Shown: in pieces, positions 14,563 to 21,896 of the stretch | Numbering within the stretch: position 1 is the stretch's first letter | Layout of the letters: every line of letters begins with the position of its first letter | Source of the DNA: Erysipelotrichaceae bacterium | GTDB lineage: Bacteria; Bacillota_I; Bacilli_A; Erysipelotrichales; Erysipelotrichaceae | Direction: 5' to 3' | Assembly: GCA_024684175.1 (NCBI GenBank) | Contig: JAIKXJ010000050.1 | Location: 1 to 26,076, forward strand | Length of the DNA: 26,076 nt | The notes under the pieces: model-generated | Told to the model about the DNA's origin: nothing | Databases searched by the model: none | Seen by the model: the letters and a program-made list of their open reading frames with translations, nothing else | Position numbers and translations under genes: made by a program

Positions 14563-16401
14563 ATGGAAAAAGTTATGAAAAAAATATTGATAACAATGTT
14601 GCTGGCATTGATGCTCGCATCGTGCACATCGAAAAAACAACCGGCACCGGTCGATGAGGATCATGACGGCAAAACGTATATCTCTTTGATCGAAGACTAT
14701 CAGCCGAGAAAGAAAAACACCGCCAACACGGTGAATGATGAAAAATTCGATCAGTTCCTCGACAAGGTCTTCGTCGAATCGATGGAATCCGACTATATGA
14801 CGATGCATTTTTCAGTCATCGACTACAAGAGCTACGGCATCGAAAAACCGCCGGTCGATCTCGGTGAGATCAAGTACGGTTTCGACGAAGAGAACTTTCA
14901 GTATATGAAAGATCAGCTAGCCGAACTGCAGAGTTTTGATTTCGACAAGCTTTCGTATCGTCAGCAGTATGACTACGAAGCACTGGAATACTCTCTTTAT
15001 GAGACACTGGCTGATATGTGCTATTACCGCTATTCCTTCCCGTTTTCTTCCGGATCCAATGCGGTGGAGAATCTGATCTCCAACTTCAGTGACTATACCT
15101 TCTATGATAAGGAATCCGTCGATGACTATATGACTTGTTTGAAAGATATCGACAGGTATTTCGATGACCTGCTGGTCTACCTCGAGGATCAGGCCAAAGA
15201 CGGTCTGCCGCCGATCGACGCCTGGGTCGATTATACGCAGGCTGCCTGCAACTCCACGCTCAACAAGACCGAAGATAACGAATACATCGTTTCTTTCGAC
15301 AAGCGCATGAAAGAACTTGACTTCCTGAGCAATGAAGAGAAAGATGCCTACATGAAGGAAAACAAGAAGATCGTACTGGAAGAAGTCCTTCCGGCATACC
15401 AGAAGGTCAATGAGGCGATCTCCAAGTATTCCGGAAAAGCCAAGACCGATGATTATGCCTTATGCAGGCTCGACAAGGATTACGCTAAGCTCGTCTATAT
15501 CTTACAGGGTTCCAACAACAAACCGATCGACACGGTCTTCCAGGAGCTCAATGACAACCTCGATTATCTGGAAGCGATGGTTTCTTCCTGCGTCTATGAC
15601 GCTTCATCCTACGATAAGTTCAACAGATATTACCAAGGGGCGGAAAGCCAGTCTCTGGTCGGCAAAGAGGCTCTGGAGTTCCTGCGCATGAATCTGAGCG
15701 CATATTATCCGGATCTCGGTGATGTCGAATACACTGTTGAAGAACTTGATCCTGATACCGCGCCTTCGACCGTCGTTGCCTACTACTGGCCGTCTCCTGT
15801 CGACAACCACAACCAGAATATCATTCGTACCAATCCGAACAACATGGTGCCGGGTTATGAGACCTATGGAACACTTTCGCACGAAGGCTTCCCTGGCCAC
15901 CTTTATCAGCATATCTATTATCTGAAGACCGGTCCGCATAACTACCGTTCGGCGATCGCCTTCAGCGGTTACACGGAAGGCTGGGCTGTCAACGCGCAAT
16001 ACTATGCATATCAGTTCTCCGGCATCGATGATGAATATGCGGCGGCAGCGCTCTTCTTTGAAGATGCCTATTACTTCTTCGTCTATTCGATCGTCGACAT
16101 CGGCGTCAACTACTACGGCTGGACAGCAAAGGACATCACCAAGCATTTCAAAGACGATAAGATGTTCAGCTTCGACAGCAGCAACGCGAAATACTTCCAT
16201 GACTTCATGATCGAGATGCCGGGCGTCTATTGTTCCTATGGCTTAGGCTGTTCGAATTTCATCACGATGTGTGAGGACACGAAAGCGGCTTTGGGCGACA
16301 AGTTCGATTACATCAGATATCACGATACCCTGATGAAGAACGGACCGCTTCCGTTCAACATCTTACAGACGGCAGTCGACGAATACATCTCCGCTCAATG
16401 A
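14563..16401 (+). CDS. DUF885 family metallopeptidase-like lipoprotein
   Basis: A 612-residue secreted protein. The signal has the lipobox LASC with Cys21 (M5 KKILITMLLALM core), so it is anchored on the outer face of the membrane. The DUF885 (PF05960) zinc-site motifs are present: HEGFPGH at 440-446, whose two His would bind metal, and YTEGWAV (470-476), whose Glu is the likely third ligand. Family members act as carboxypeptidase-like peptidases. The region before the catalytic half is a long helical domain with many Tyr and Asp residues. ATG 14575 is an alternative start with a weak GGA upstream; 14563 fits the spacing to TACAAT. The end overlaps the convergent BspA-like gene by 7 bp. Confidence 0.88.
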   Translation: MEKVMKKILITMLLALMLASCTSKKQPAPVDEDHDGKTYISLIEDYQPRKKNTANTVNDEKFDQFLDKVFVESMESDYMTMHFSVIDYKSYGIEKPPVDLGEIKYGFDEENFQYMKDQLAELQSFDFDKLSYRQQYDYEALEYSLYETLADMCYYRYSFPFSSGSNAVENLISNFSDYTFYDKESVDDYMTCLKDIDRYFDDLLVYLEDQAKDGLPPIDAWVDYTQAACNSTLNKTEDNEYIVSFDKRMKELDFLSNEEKDAYMKENKKIVLEEVLPAYQKVNEAISKYSGKAKTDDYALCRLDKDYAKLVYILQGSNNKPIDTVFQELNDNLDYLEAMVSSCVYDASSYDKFNRYYQGAESQSLVGKEALEFLRMNLSAYYPDLGDVEYTVEELDPDTAPSTVVAYYWPSPVDNHNQNIIRTNPNNMVPGYETYGTLSHEGFPGHLYQHIYYLKTGPHNYRSAIAFSGYTEGWAVNAQYYAYQFSGIDDEYAAAALFFEDAYYFFVYSIVDIGVNYYGWTAKDITKHFKDDKMFSFDSSNAKYFHDFMIEMPGVYCSYGLGCSNFITMCEDTKAALGDKFDYIRYHDTLMKNGPLPFNILQTAVDEYISAQ

Positions 16402-18089
16402 TACCAGTCCGGGATCTCGCTTTGTGCCAGAGATCCTGCCTGATCGCCGAACGCTTCTGTCATATCCGAAACACTGGACACGTTCCAGTGTTTTAATTTG
16501 CCGGTTTCAAAACGGTAGGCACCGTAGAAAGCATAGGAGAGATCCTGCAAAGAAGAAGTGTCCCAGACGGAAAGATCGGCATTGAAGTATTGATCCCCGT
16601 AGAACATGTTGGAAATAGTGACCAAAGAGGAGACATCGAGATCTTCGATACCGCAGACCGCAGTCAGCTGCGAAGGCGAGAGCGTCTCACTGTAGGCAAA
16701 CATATAGGATGCATCTTTCAGACAGGAGGTGTCCCATCCCCGGATATTCAATGAGGATAAAGTACAGTTTTCAAACATGTGGGACATGTCTTCACAGCCC
16801 GAGACATCCCATGAAGAAAGGTCCTGGTCCTGTGCCAGAAGGGCTTTTGTTCCGGCAAAAAGATAAGACAAGTTTTTGCAAGACGATGAGACTTGCCAAT
16901 GATACAGGTCTCCGATGTCGGAAAGATCTTTCGCGTTGGCAAAGCACGATGAGAAGCTGACGACGTTATGCACGTCCCAGGAGCTGATCGTGCCGACCGA
17001 AGAGAGAGCGGAACAGCCGGAAAAGAGTTCGGACAGATCCGTGATCTTCGAAGTGTTCCAGGTGCTCAGATCACCGACGTTCCTGAGTTTGGGACAGTAG
17101 GAAAACATGCCGGAGATGTCTTGAGCGCTATCCAGATCCCAGGCAGAGAGGTTGCCGGTCGAAGCCAGAATGAGACAATGGGCAAACATATCTTCGAATA
17201 AGATGCCTTCGGAGACGTTCCAGTTTCGTAAATTGAGTGTCTTCAGACTTTCGCAATATGCGAAGGCGCCGGAAAAATCGGTGACTTTCGATGTGTCCCA
17301 GCCGCCGATCTGCAGCGTGCTCAAGTTTCGGCAGCCGAAGAACAGGTGGTCCATGTCCGTAACATTGGAAACATCGATCTGCCCGATCCCTTCGATCGTA
17401 TTCAGAATAGGGGAATTGTCAAACATGTGGGAGATATCAAAGCAGTTACAAAACTCAAGGTCTGACAGATCGATGTACGACAGGGAAGAAAGATCTTTGA
17501 AGGCACCGCTCATGGAGATATCGGTGAGGATCTTTTCTTGCCTTTGATTGCTGATATAGACAGTGTCGTCTTGGAGATATGCATTGATCGAGGCATCCTG
17601 CGCTTTTGAGACATCGGCGATCCATTCTCCCTGCACCGTATCGGTAAACAGGATCTCTTGCGGATCGTATCGTCTGAATAAAGCGTTGAGGTCCTCGCCG
17701 CTCTCCAGAATATTGGACGGGACCGTGTTTTCGATGGAAATGGAGATCGGCAAAGTTCCGGACCATTCTCCTGTCTCAAGCTCTTCAAGCTGCAGCGTGA
17801 CCGTCTTGGCTTCATATTCATCTTTCCGGTAGGTGAGCTGATTGTTCAAGACGCCGCCCTGAGCGAAGCGTTCGCCGTCGCTTTCGTATAGTGTGAATCC
17901 GGAGGGCATATCGACATGAAGGATCTGACTGCCGTTCAGTCCGTTTTCTTTGATGCGGACTTCGAAACAGTCGGTCTGCGTCAGGTCGACGCTCTGCGGG
18001 ATCTCGATGATGTAGGTATCTTTCAAGGGGGTCAGCAGACTCCAAAAAGAAAGAATCAGTGTAGAAAGGATCGTTTTTAAACATGTCAT
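16395..18089 (-). CDS. BspA-like leucine-rich repeat surface protein (DUF285)
   Basis: A 564-residue secreted protein. A signal-like hydrophobic N terminus (MTCLKTILSTLILSFWSLL) is followed by a 120-residue beta domain (YIIEIPQSVDL to GTLPISISIEN), a linker, and about 13 repeats of the DUF285 type with the core W-D-T-S-x-V-T-D-M-S-x-M-F-x-x-C, for example GGWDTSKVTDFSGAFAYC and SSWDVSGCEDMSHMFENC. Such repeats occur in surface adhesins. No LPxTG, transmembrane tail or WxL domain is seen at the C terminus, which ends EIPDWYH. ATG 18089 has AAGGGGGT 7 nt upstream; the ORF is open to 18152, but that extension lacks a ribosome site. It lies downstream of two other exported proteins on the same strand. 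Confidence 0.82.
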   Translation of the reverse strand: MTCLKTILSTLILSFWSLLTPLKDTYIIEIPQSVDLTQTDCFEVRIKENGLNGSQILHVDMPSGFTLYESDGERFAQGGVLNNQLTYRKDEYEAKTVTLQLEELETGEWSGTLPISISIENTVPSNILESGEDLNALFRRYDPQEILFTDTVQGEWIADVSKAQDASINAYLQDDTVYISNQRQEKILTDISMSGAFKDLSSLSYIDLSDLEFCNCFDISHMFDNSPILNTIEGIGQIDVSNVTDMDHLFFGCRNLSTLQIGGWDTSKVTDFSGAFAYCESLKTLNLRNWNVSEGILFEDMFAHCLILASTGNLSAWDLDSAQDISGMFSYCPKLRNVGDLSTWNTSKITDLSELFSGCSALSSVGTISSWDVHNVVSFSSCFANAKDLSDIGDLYHWQVSSSCKNLSYLFAGTKALLAQDQDLSSWDVSGCEDMSHMFENCTLSSLNIRGWDTSCLKDASYMFAYSETLSPSQLTAVCGIEDLDVSSLVTISNMFYGDQYFNADLSVWDTSSLQDLSYAFYGAYRFETGKLKHWNVSSVSDMTEAFGDQAGSLAQSEIPDWYH

Positions 18090-18154
18090 TTTTGTGACCC
18101 CCTTGAGCAAGCGGATGAAATGTATGAAGACAGTTTCAATGAACTTTCTCATCC

Positions 18155-18185
18155 GCAGATATCTGCATCCGAATTGCTTCGGATG
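18155..18185. repeat. Two adjacent palindromes upstream of the BspA-like gene
   Basis: GCAGATATCTGC (18155-18166) is a perfect 12-bp palindrome. It shares its last base with CATCCGAA-TTGC-TTCGGATG (18166-18185), an 8-bp stem with a 4-nt loop. CATCCG also occurs at 18150-18155. This could be an operator or a structured leader. Confidence 0.5.
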
Positions 18186-18189
18186 TTTT

Positions 18190-18224
18190 AAAAAAGGGAA
18201 GGATCAGGGATGCAGGCCCTGATC
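18190..18224 (-). terminator. Terminator after the secreted beta-domain protein gene
   Basis: On the minus strand GATCAGGG (18224-18217) pairs perfectly with CCCTGATC (18209-18202) around a 7-nt loop. CTTCCC and a run of six T (18195-18190) follow. It may attenuate read-through into the BspA-like gene. Confidence 0.8.
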
Positions 18225-18230
18225 GAAGAA

Positions 18231-18698
18231 TCAGGAATTCGCTTGGTTGAGCGCGATGACGATCGGAAGATCGTAGCTGTAGTCACCTGCGGAAAGTGCC
18301 GCATGGGTAATGGTGAAGACAGCCTTCAGATCGTTCTGGTATTCTTCCGCCAGCAAGTCAGCTGCAAAGCTCGTTGCGCTCGCGGTGACATTGAGCGGAT
18401 AGCTTCTGGTGGAACCGGCGGTATTGTCTCTTAAGATATGATCACCCGCACCGGCAGTGACATCGAGTTTCTTGTCGGCGGCGATGCTTCCTTTGGCGAA
18501 GATTTCAAAGCTGGTGTTCTCGTTTTTGACATCGACGCGCCTCGGCAGCTTGACGAAGTATTGCGATCCGATGTTGGCATAGAGGGTGACGCTGGCTTGT
18601 TCGCCGGTCACTTCCGTGACATCTTCCTCCGCAAAGAGATGGGCGGGAATGCACAGCGTCAAGAGAGAAACGAACAGTAATGTGATGATCTTTTTCAT
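18231..18698 (-). CDS. Secreted beta-domain protein of the surface cassette
   Basis: A 155-residue exported protein. The signal peptide is MKKIITLLFVSLLTLCIPA with likely cleavage after LFA. The mature part is one beta-rich domain: VTLYANIGSQYFVKLPRRVDV, then GSIAADKKLDVTAGAG, and a final LSAGDYSYDLPIVIAL. The same order of motifs is found near the N terminus of the BspA-like protein (YIIEIPQSVDL ... ETGEWSGTLPISISI), so the two share a domain. ATG 18698 is set by AAGGAG about 5 nt upstream; the ORF extends to 18752 without a ribosome site. The gene begins 8 nt after the anchor protein gene. It is probably a structural or binding subunit of a surface structure; the role is inferred. Confidence 0.75.
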   Translation of the reverse strand: MKKIITLLFVSLLTLCIPAHLFAEEDVTEVTGEQASVTLYANIGSQYFVKLPRRVDVKNENTSFEIFAKGSIAADKKLDVTAGAGDHILRDNTAGSTRSYPLNVTASATSFAADLLAEEYQNDLKAVFTITHAALSAGDYSYDLPIVIALNQANS

Positions 18699-18706
18699 AA
18701 AACTCC

Positions 18707-19195
18707 TTATTTTCTGATGAAGATGTCCTGATCCTGCTGCACACCGGACCACAGGAGAGACTTGTCCTTGAGGTCATAGGAAGAGATCAGATACGTCAGC
18801 GTATGTTCACCTGCATCCAGTCGGCTGTAGATATCGAAGTCTTCCATCTTTCCCGGTTCGATGAGATCGCTCTTATATAAGCTCTGCCCCTGGTATCGGA
18901 CATCAAAACTCAGATAGACCTCATTGCCCGGCGGGTTGATCAGATAGATGAGGGGAGAATCCAGATCCAGTTCCAGACGTCCGAATCCCATCAGTTCCGT
19001 ATAGGCATCCTCATCCTTGACTTTGTCCAGAGGATTCTGATAATCGCTTTGATCCTGTGAGACTTGTAAGTCACTGCAAGCCTGCGACTTGTTCCATGCC
19101 CGGAGGCTGAAAAAGAGTGCCAAGCCTGCCAACAGGATCAGGATGCACAAGAGGATAATGATGATGGTCTGTTTTCTCTGTTTTCTTTCTTTCAT
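18707..19195 (-). CDS. Membrane-anchored protein of the surface cassette
   Basis: A 162-residue protein with a basic cytoplasmic start (MKERKQRKQ), one transmembrane segment (about residues 9-31) and an extracytoplasmic domain. The domain has the pattern SPLIYLINPPGNEVYLSFDV, then LYKSDLIEPGKM, then LDAGEHTLTYLISSYD, seen in short proteins found next to BspA-like or fibre-like surface genes in Clostridia and relatives (from general memory, no named family). AAGGAG precedes the ATG. It is the first gene of the three-gene cassette, ends 8 nt before the secreted beta-domain gene, and may be the membrane anchor that the others lack. Confidence 0.7.
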   Translation of the reverse strand: MKERKQRKQTIIIILLCILILLAGLALFFSLRAWNKSQACSDLQVSQDQSDYQNPLDKVKDEDAYTELMGFGRLELDLDSPLIYLINPPGNEVYLSFDVRYQGQSLYKSDLIEPGKMEDFDIYSRLDAGEHTLTYLISSYDLKDKSLLWSGVQQDQDIFIRK

Positions 19196-19278
19196 CTTTT
19201 GAACTCCTTCATATCGTTATTCGGCGAAAAGAGGGCGGATTCCTGACCAAAAAAGAAAGAAAATGCATTATTCCCATG

Positions 19279-19309
19279 AAAAAAAGCCATATTTCTATGA
19301 CTTTTGGCT
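19279..19309 (-). terminator. Probable terminator of alr
   Basis: On the minus strand AGCCA (19309-19305) pairs with TGGCT (19289-19285) around a 15-nt loop, followed by seven T (19285-19279). The stem is short, but the T-run and the position 17 nt after the alr stop fit. Confidence 0.5.
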
Positions 19310-19326
19310 AATTCAGTTCCCGGTGA

Positions 19327-20403
19327 TCAGAAACGCGGGTCGATCGACATGAAGACTTTTTTGTTTTTCAGATATTTTCTCGTCAGACGGTCGGACAATG
19401 AAGTGTAAAGCTCGTAAGGTATGGTGCCCAGCTCCTTTGCCCGCTGTGCTACATCGATATGACTTCCGAGGAGTTCGACCTTCGATCCTTCTTCGTGAGG
19501 ATGTTCGCACAAGATCATCAGCTGGTCCATGCAGATGCTGCCGACGATCGTGCCGTATTCGTTCTCGCACCAGACTTTTTTGCCGGTATTGCTGCGATAG
19601 AAACCGTCCGCATAGCCCAAAGGGATGGTCAGCAGCCAGCCGTTTCCGTCCGATGTATAGTGACGTCCGTAGGAGACGGTATCGCCGGCTTCCGGCTTCT
19701 TCAGCATGGAGACGTGAGAATACAGACCGATGACTTGTTTCAAGTCGGTCTTATAGGCGCTTAAGCCCAGCAATCCCAAACCGATCCTTTGTGCATTGCA
19801 GATATCGTCATCGACTGCGATCGCACCGTCGGTCGCCGACATATGGATCAAAGGGAAGTCGTAGTCTAAAGACTGTACGCATTTCTTGAAGCGTTCGTAC
19901 TGCGCTTTGGAGTATTCGATATCCTCATCGGCACTGGAGAAGTGTGACATGACACCTTCGATGATCGCACCTTTGTCTTTCAGAAGACCGAGACACTGTT
20001 TAGCTTCGGCAGTTCTGACACCGATACGGTTCATGCCGGTATTGAGCTTGAGGTGGACTTTGACACCGTTCAGCTGGGCCTTTTGAACGAAAGGCAAAGA
20101 CAAGGTGACGATTGAAAGATCGTTTTTCTTAATAAGATCCATGCTGTCATCCGGCACCTGGCCCAAGATCAGGATGGAACCATCGATCCCGTGCTCTCTC
20201 AGGTGCAAAGCTTCATCCAGGCTGGAAACGGCAAAATGATCCACGCCTTCTTCCTTCAGTGTTTTGGCTTCGATGTAATCGATCATGCCGTAACCGTCCG
20301 CTTTGACGACACCGATCAGTATTTTATCCGTGCCGGAAGTGAAGAAACGGATATTGTGCCTGAGTGCATCCAGGTCGATCTCTACATAAGAATTTCTGTA
20401 CAT
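19327..20403 (-). CDS. alr: Alanine racemase
   Basis: A 358-residue PLP enzyme of fold-type III that converts L-alanine to D-alanine for peptidoglycan. The PLP lysine lies in VVKADGYG (K34), MNRIGVR follows, the second-base Tyr lies in VSYGRHY, and GYADGFYR and the Cys-Met-Asp-Gln of GSICMDQ match the C-terminal barrel contacts. The usual VKANAYGHG is altered to VKADGYGMI, without the conserved His, and THFAxAD is SHFSSAD. Length is slightly short (about 370 is common). A TAAAAT lies 6 nt before the ATG and no ribosome site follows it. The gene is a single unit, with its terminator at 19279-19309. Confidence 0.92.
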   Translation of the reverse strand: MYRNSYVEIDLDALRHNIRFFTSGTDKILIGVVKADGYGMIDYIEAKTLKEEGVDHFAVSSLDEALHLREHGIDGSILILGQVPDDSMDLIKKNDLSIVTLSLPFVQKAQLNGVKVHLKLNTGMNRIGVRTAEAKQCLGLLKDKGAIIEGVMSHFSSADEDIEYSKAQYERFKKCVQSLDYDFPLIHMSATDGAIAVDDDICNAQRIGLGLLGLSAYKTDLKQVIGLYSHVSMLKKPEAGDTVSYGRHYTSDGNGWLLTIPLGYADGFYRSNTGKKVWCENEYGTIVGSICMDQLMILCEHPHEEGSKVELLGSHIDVAQRAKELGTIPYELYTSLSDRLTRKYLKNKKVFMSIDPRF

Positions 20404-20409
20404 AAGTCT

Positions 20410-20415
20410 ATTTTA
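20410..20415 (-). promoter_or_regulatory. -10 element 6 nt before the alr ATG
   Basis: On the minus strand TAAAAT is followed by AGACTT and ATG 20403. GAGG occurs just upstream of the hexamer, outside the predicted transcript. The -35 is weak. Confidence 0.55.
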
Positions 20416-20477
20416 CCTCAAACCGGTCAAAGTAAGAAGGAAACAGGATGAGCTCGGAGAGAAGATCTGTGCGGCGA

Positions 20478-20486
20478 TGCTATAAT
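20478..20486 (+). promoter_or_regulatory. Extended -10 promoter of the DUF4428 gene
   Basis: TGCTATAAT (TGnTATAAT) is an extended -10 and lies 44 nt before ATG 20531, leaving a normal leader with an AAGGAGG ribosome site at 20518-20524. The -35 is poor, as is usual with an extended -10. Confidence 0.7.
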
Positions 20487-20530
20487 GAAGTCAGATAGGA
20501 TCACGTTTATCATCGATAAGGAGGTACACG

Positions 20531-21373
20531 ATGGGCTTTTTTGACAAAAAATACTGTGATATCTGCGGAAAAGAGATCAAATTCCTGGGCAACCGGAAGC
20601 TGGATGACGGCAATATGTGCAAAGACTGTGCCGCCAAGCTTTCCCGTTGGTTCACCGGGCGCAAGCGTACAAGCGTGGAGGCCATCAAGGAACAGCTGGC
20701 TTACCGGGAAAAGAATGCGGAAGAACTCAAGAGTTTCGATCCCGATAAGATCATCGGTGATTATTACAAATTCTATATCGATACGAAAAAGAAGTGTTTC
20801 ATCGTTTCAAGTCTGACTGCGAAATGGAGACAGGACAATCCGGACATCCTGCGTTTCGATCAGGTGAAAGACATGAAAGTCAGCATCAGGGAAGATAAGG
20901 ATGAGATCTATTATAAGGATGCGGACGGCAAGAATGTCAGCTACGATCCGAAACGCTATGAATATGACTACGATTTCTATGTGCATATCGATGTCGACCA
21001 TAAGTATTTTGACGACTTGGATTTTAAGCTGAATCATGAACGGCCGGAAAATCCGGGGGATGGCAAATACAGGGAACTCGTCGAGATCTGCAGACAGGCG
21101 ATGAAGATCATCTGCAACAAAGAATACTGCGATGACCGCAGCGGCTTTGAAAATCCGAATGCTGCAGATCATGTGGTCTATACCGATGAAACAAGTCAGG
21201 AAGGCGAATGGTATTGTCCGAAGTGCGGTAATAAAAACAACGGAAACTTCTGCGTGAAATGCGGTGAGGCCAGACCTGCATCTTTTGAACCTTTCTTCTG
21301 CAGCAGGTGCGGGGAAAAGATCACCGATCCGGAAGCGTTGTTCTGCCCGAAGTGCGGCAATAAATTGAGATGA
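20531..21373 (+). CDS. DUF4428 zinc-ribbon protein
   Basis: A 280-residue protein. The N terminus matches DUF4428 (PF14471), a treble-clef-like zinc site: CDIC (C9, C12) and CKDC (C30, C33). The middle (about 75-200) is a beta-rich domain (YYKFYIDTKKKCFIVSSL, then EYDYDFYVHIDVDH) with a final helix YRELVEICRQAMKII. The C terminus has two zinc ribbons: C229/C232 with C241/C244, and C257/C260 with C272/C275. No membrane segment is seen. Such proteins are widespread in Firmicutes, with unknown function. AAGGAGG fixes the start. The stop overlaps the next start as ATGA, so it is co-transcribed with the alkyltransferase gene. Confidence 0.82.
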   Translation: MGFFDKKYCDICGKEIKFLGNRKLDDGNMCKDCAAKLSRWFTGRKRTSVEAIKEQLAYREKNAEELKSFDPDKIIGDYYKFYIDTKKKCFIVSSLTAKWRQDNPDILRFDQVKDMKVSIREDKDEIYYKDADGKNVSYDPKRYEYDYDFYVHIDVDHKYFDDLDFKLNHERPENPGDGKYRELVEICRQAMKIICNKEYCDDRSGFENPNAADHVVYTDETSQEGEWYCPKCGNKNNGNFCVKCGEARPASFEPFFCSRCGEKITDPEALFCPKCGNKLR

Positions 21374-21879
21374 GCATCTTTTGGAACGAGACCGATTCAC
21401 CTTTGGGAAAGATCGCCTTGGAAAGTGACGGGCAGTCTTTGACAGGCCTTTGGTTCATTGGCCAGAAACACTTTCCCGAAGACCGGAAAGAGAAGGCCGA
21501 ACAGCGTGACCTTGCGGTCTTTGAACAGACGAAGATCTTTCTGAAACAGTACTTTGAAGGGAAACGACCCGAGATAAATATCCCGCTGAAGTTCGAGGAT
21601 ACGCCGTTTCGCATGCGGGTATGGAAGATCCTGCAGGAGATCCCGTATGGGCAGACGGTGAGTTATTCCGATATCGCTCAAAGGATCGCGAAAGAAGACG
21701 GGATCCGCAGGATGTCTTGTCAGGCGGTCGGTTCCGCTGTCTCTGCCAATCCGATCAGCATCATCGTTCCGTGCCACCGGGTCATCGGCAAAAACGGCAG
21801 CCTGACAGGCTATGCCGGCGGACTGGACAGAAAAGAGAAGCTTCTGAATCTGGAGCAGCAAAAAAAGTCACGGATGTGA
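21370..21879 (+). CDS. ogt: Methylated-DNA--protein-cysteine methyltransferase
   Basis: A 169-residue DNA repair protein that removes alkyl groups from O6-alkylguanine by transfer to its own cysteine. The active site is PCHR (C135) in IIVPCHRVIGKNGSLTGYAGG, the helix-turn-helix arginine-finger region is RRMSCQAVGSAVSANP, and IPYGQTVSYSDIAQ precedes it. There is no Ada-type N-terminal transcription domain, so it is the Ogt/MGMT form. The start overlaps the previous stop as ATGA, and the stop lies inside the terminator stem. The inducible Ada response is not expected here. Confidence 0.93.
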   Translation: MSIFWNETDSPLGKIALESDGQSLTGLWFIGQKHFPEDRKEKAEQRDLAVFEQTKIFLKQYFEGKRPEINIPLKFEDTPFRMRVWKILQEIPYGQTVSYSDIAQRIAKEDGIRRMSCQAVGSAVSANPISIIVPCHRVIGKNGSLTGYAGGLDRKEKLLNLEQQKKSRM

Positions 21880-21896
21880 CTTTTTGTTTTTTTTAT
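21862..21896. terminator. Bidirectional terminator between ogt and folD
   Basis: AAAAAGTCAC (21862-21871) pairs perfectly with GTGACTTTTT (21876-21885) around GGAT. A G and eight T follow on the plus strand, and a T-run also follows on the minus strand. The ogt stop (21877-21879) is within the stem. Confidence 0.92.

Noticed and set aside
16395..16460. C-terminal sortase or WxL anchor on the BspA-like protein
   Set aside because: The protein ends EIPDWYH without an LPxTG, hydrophobic tail, basic end or paired WxL motifs.
18090..18152. Longer N terminus of the BspA-like protein (21 extra residues)
   Set aside because: No ribosome site precedes it, whereas AAGGGGGT stands 7 nt before ATG 18089, which also begins a good signal peptide.
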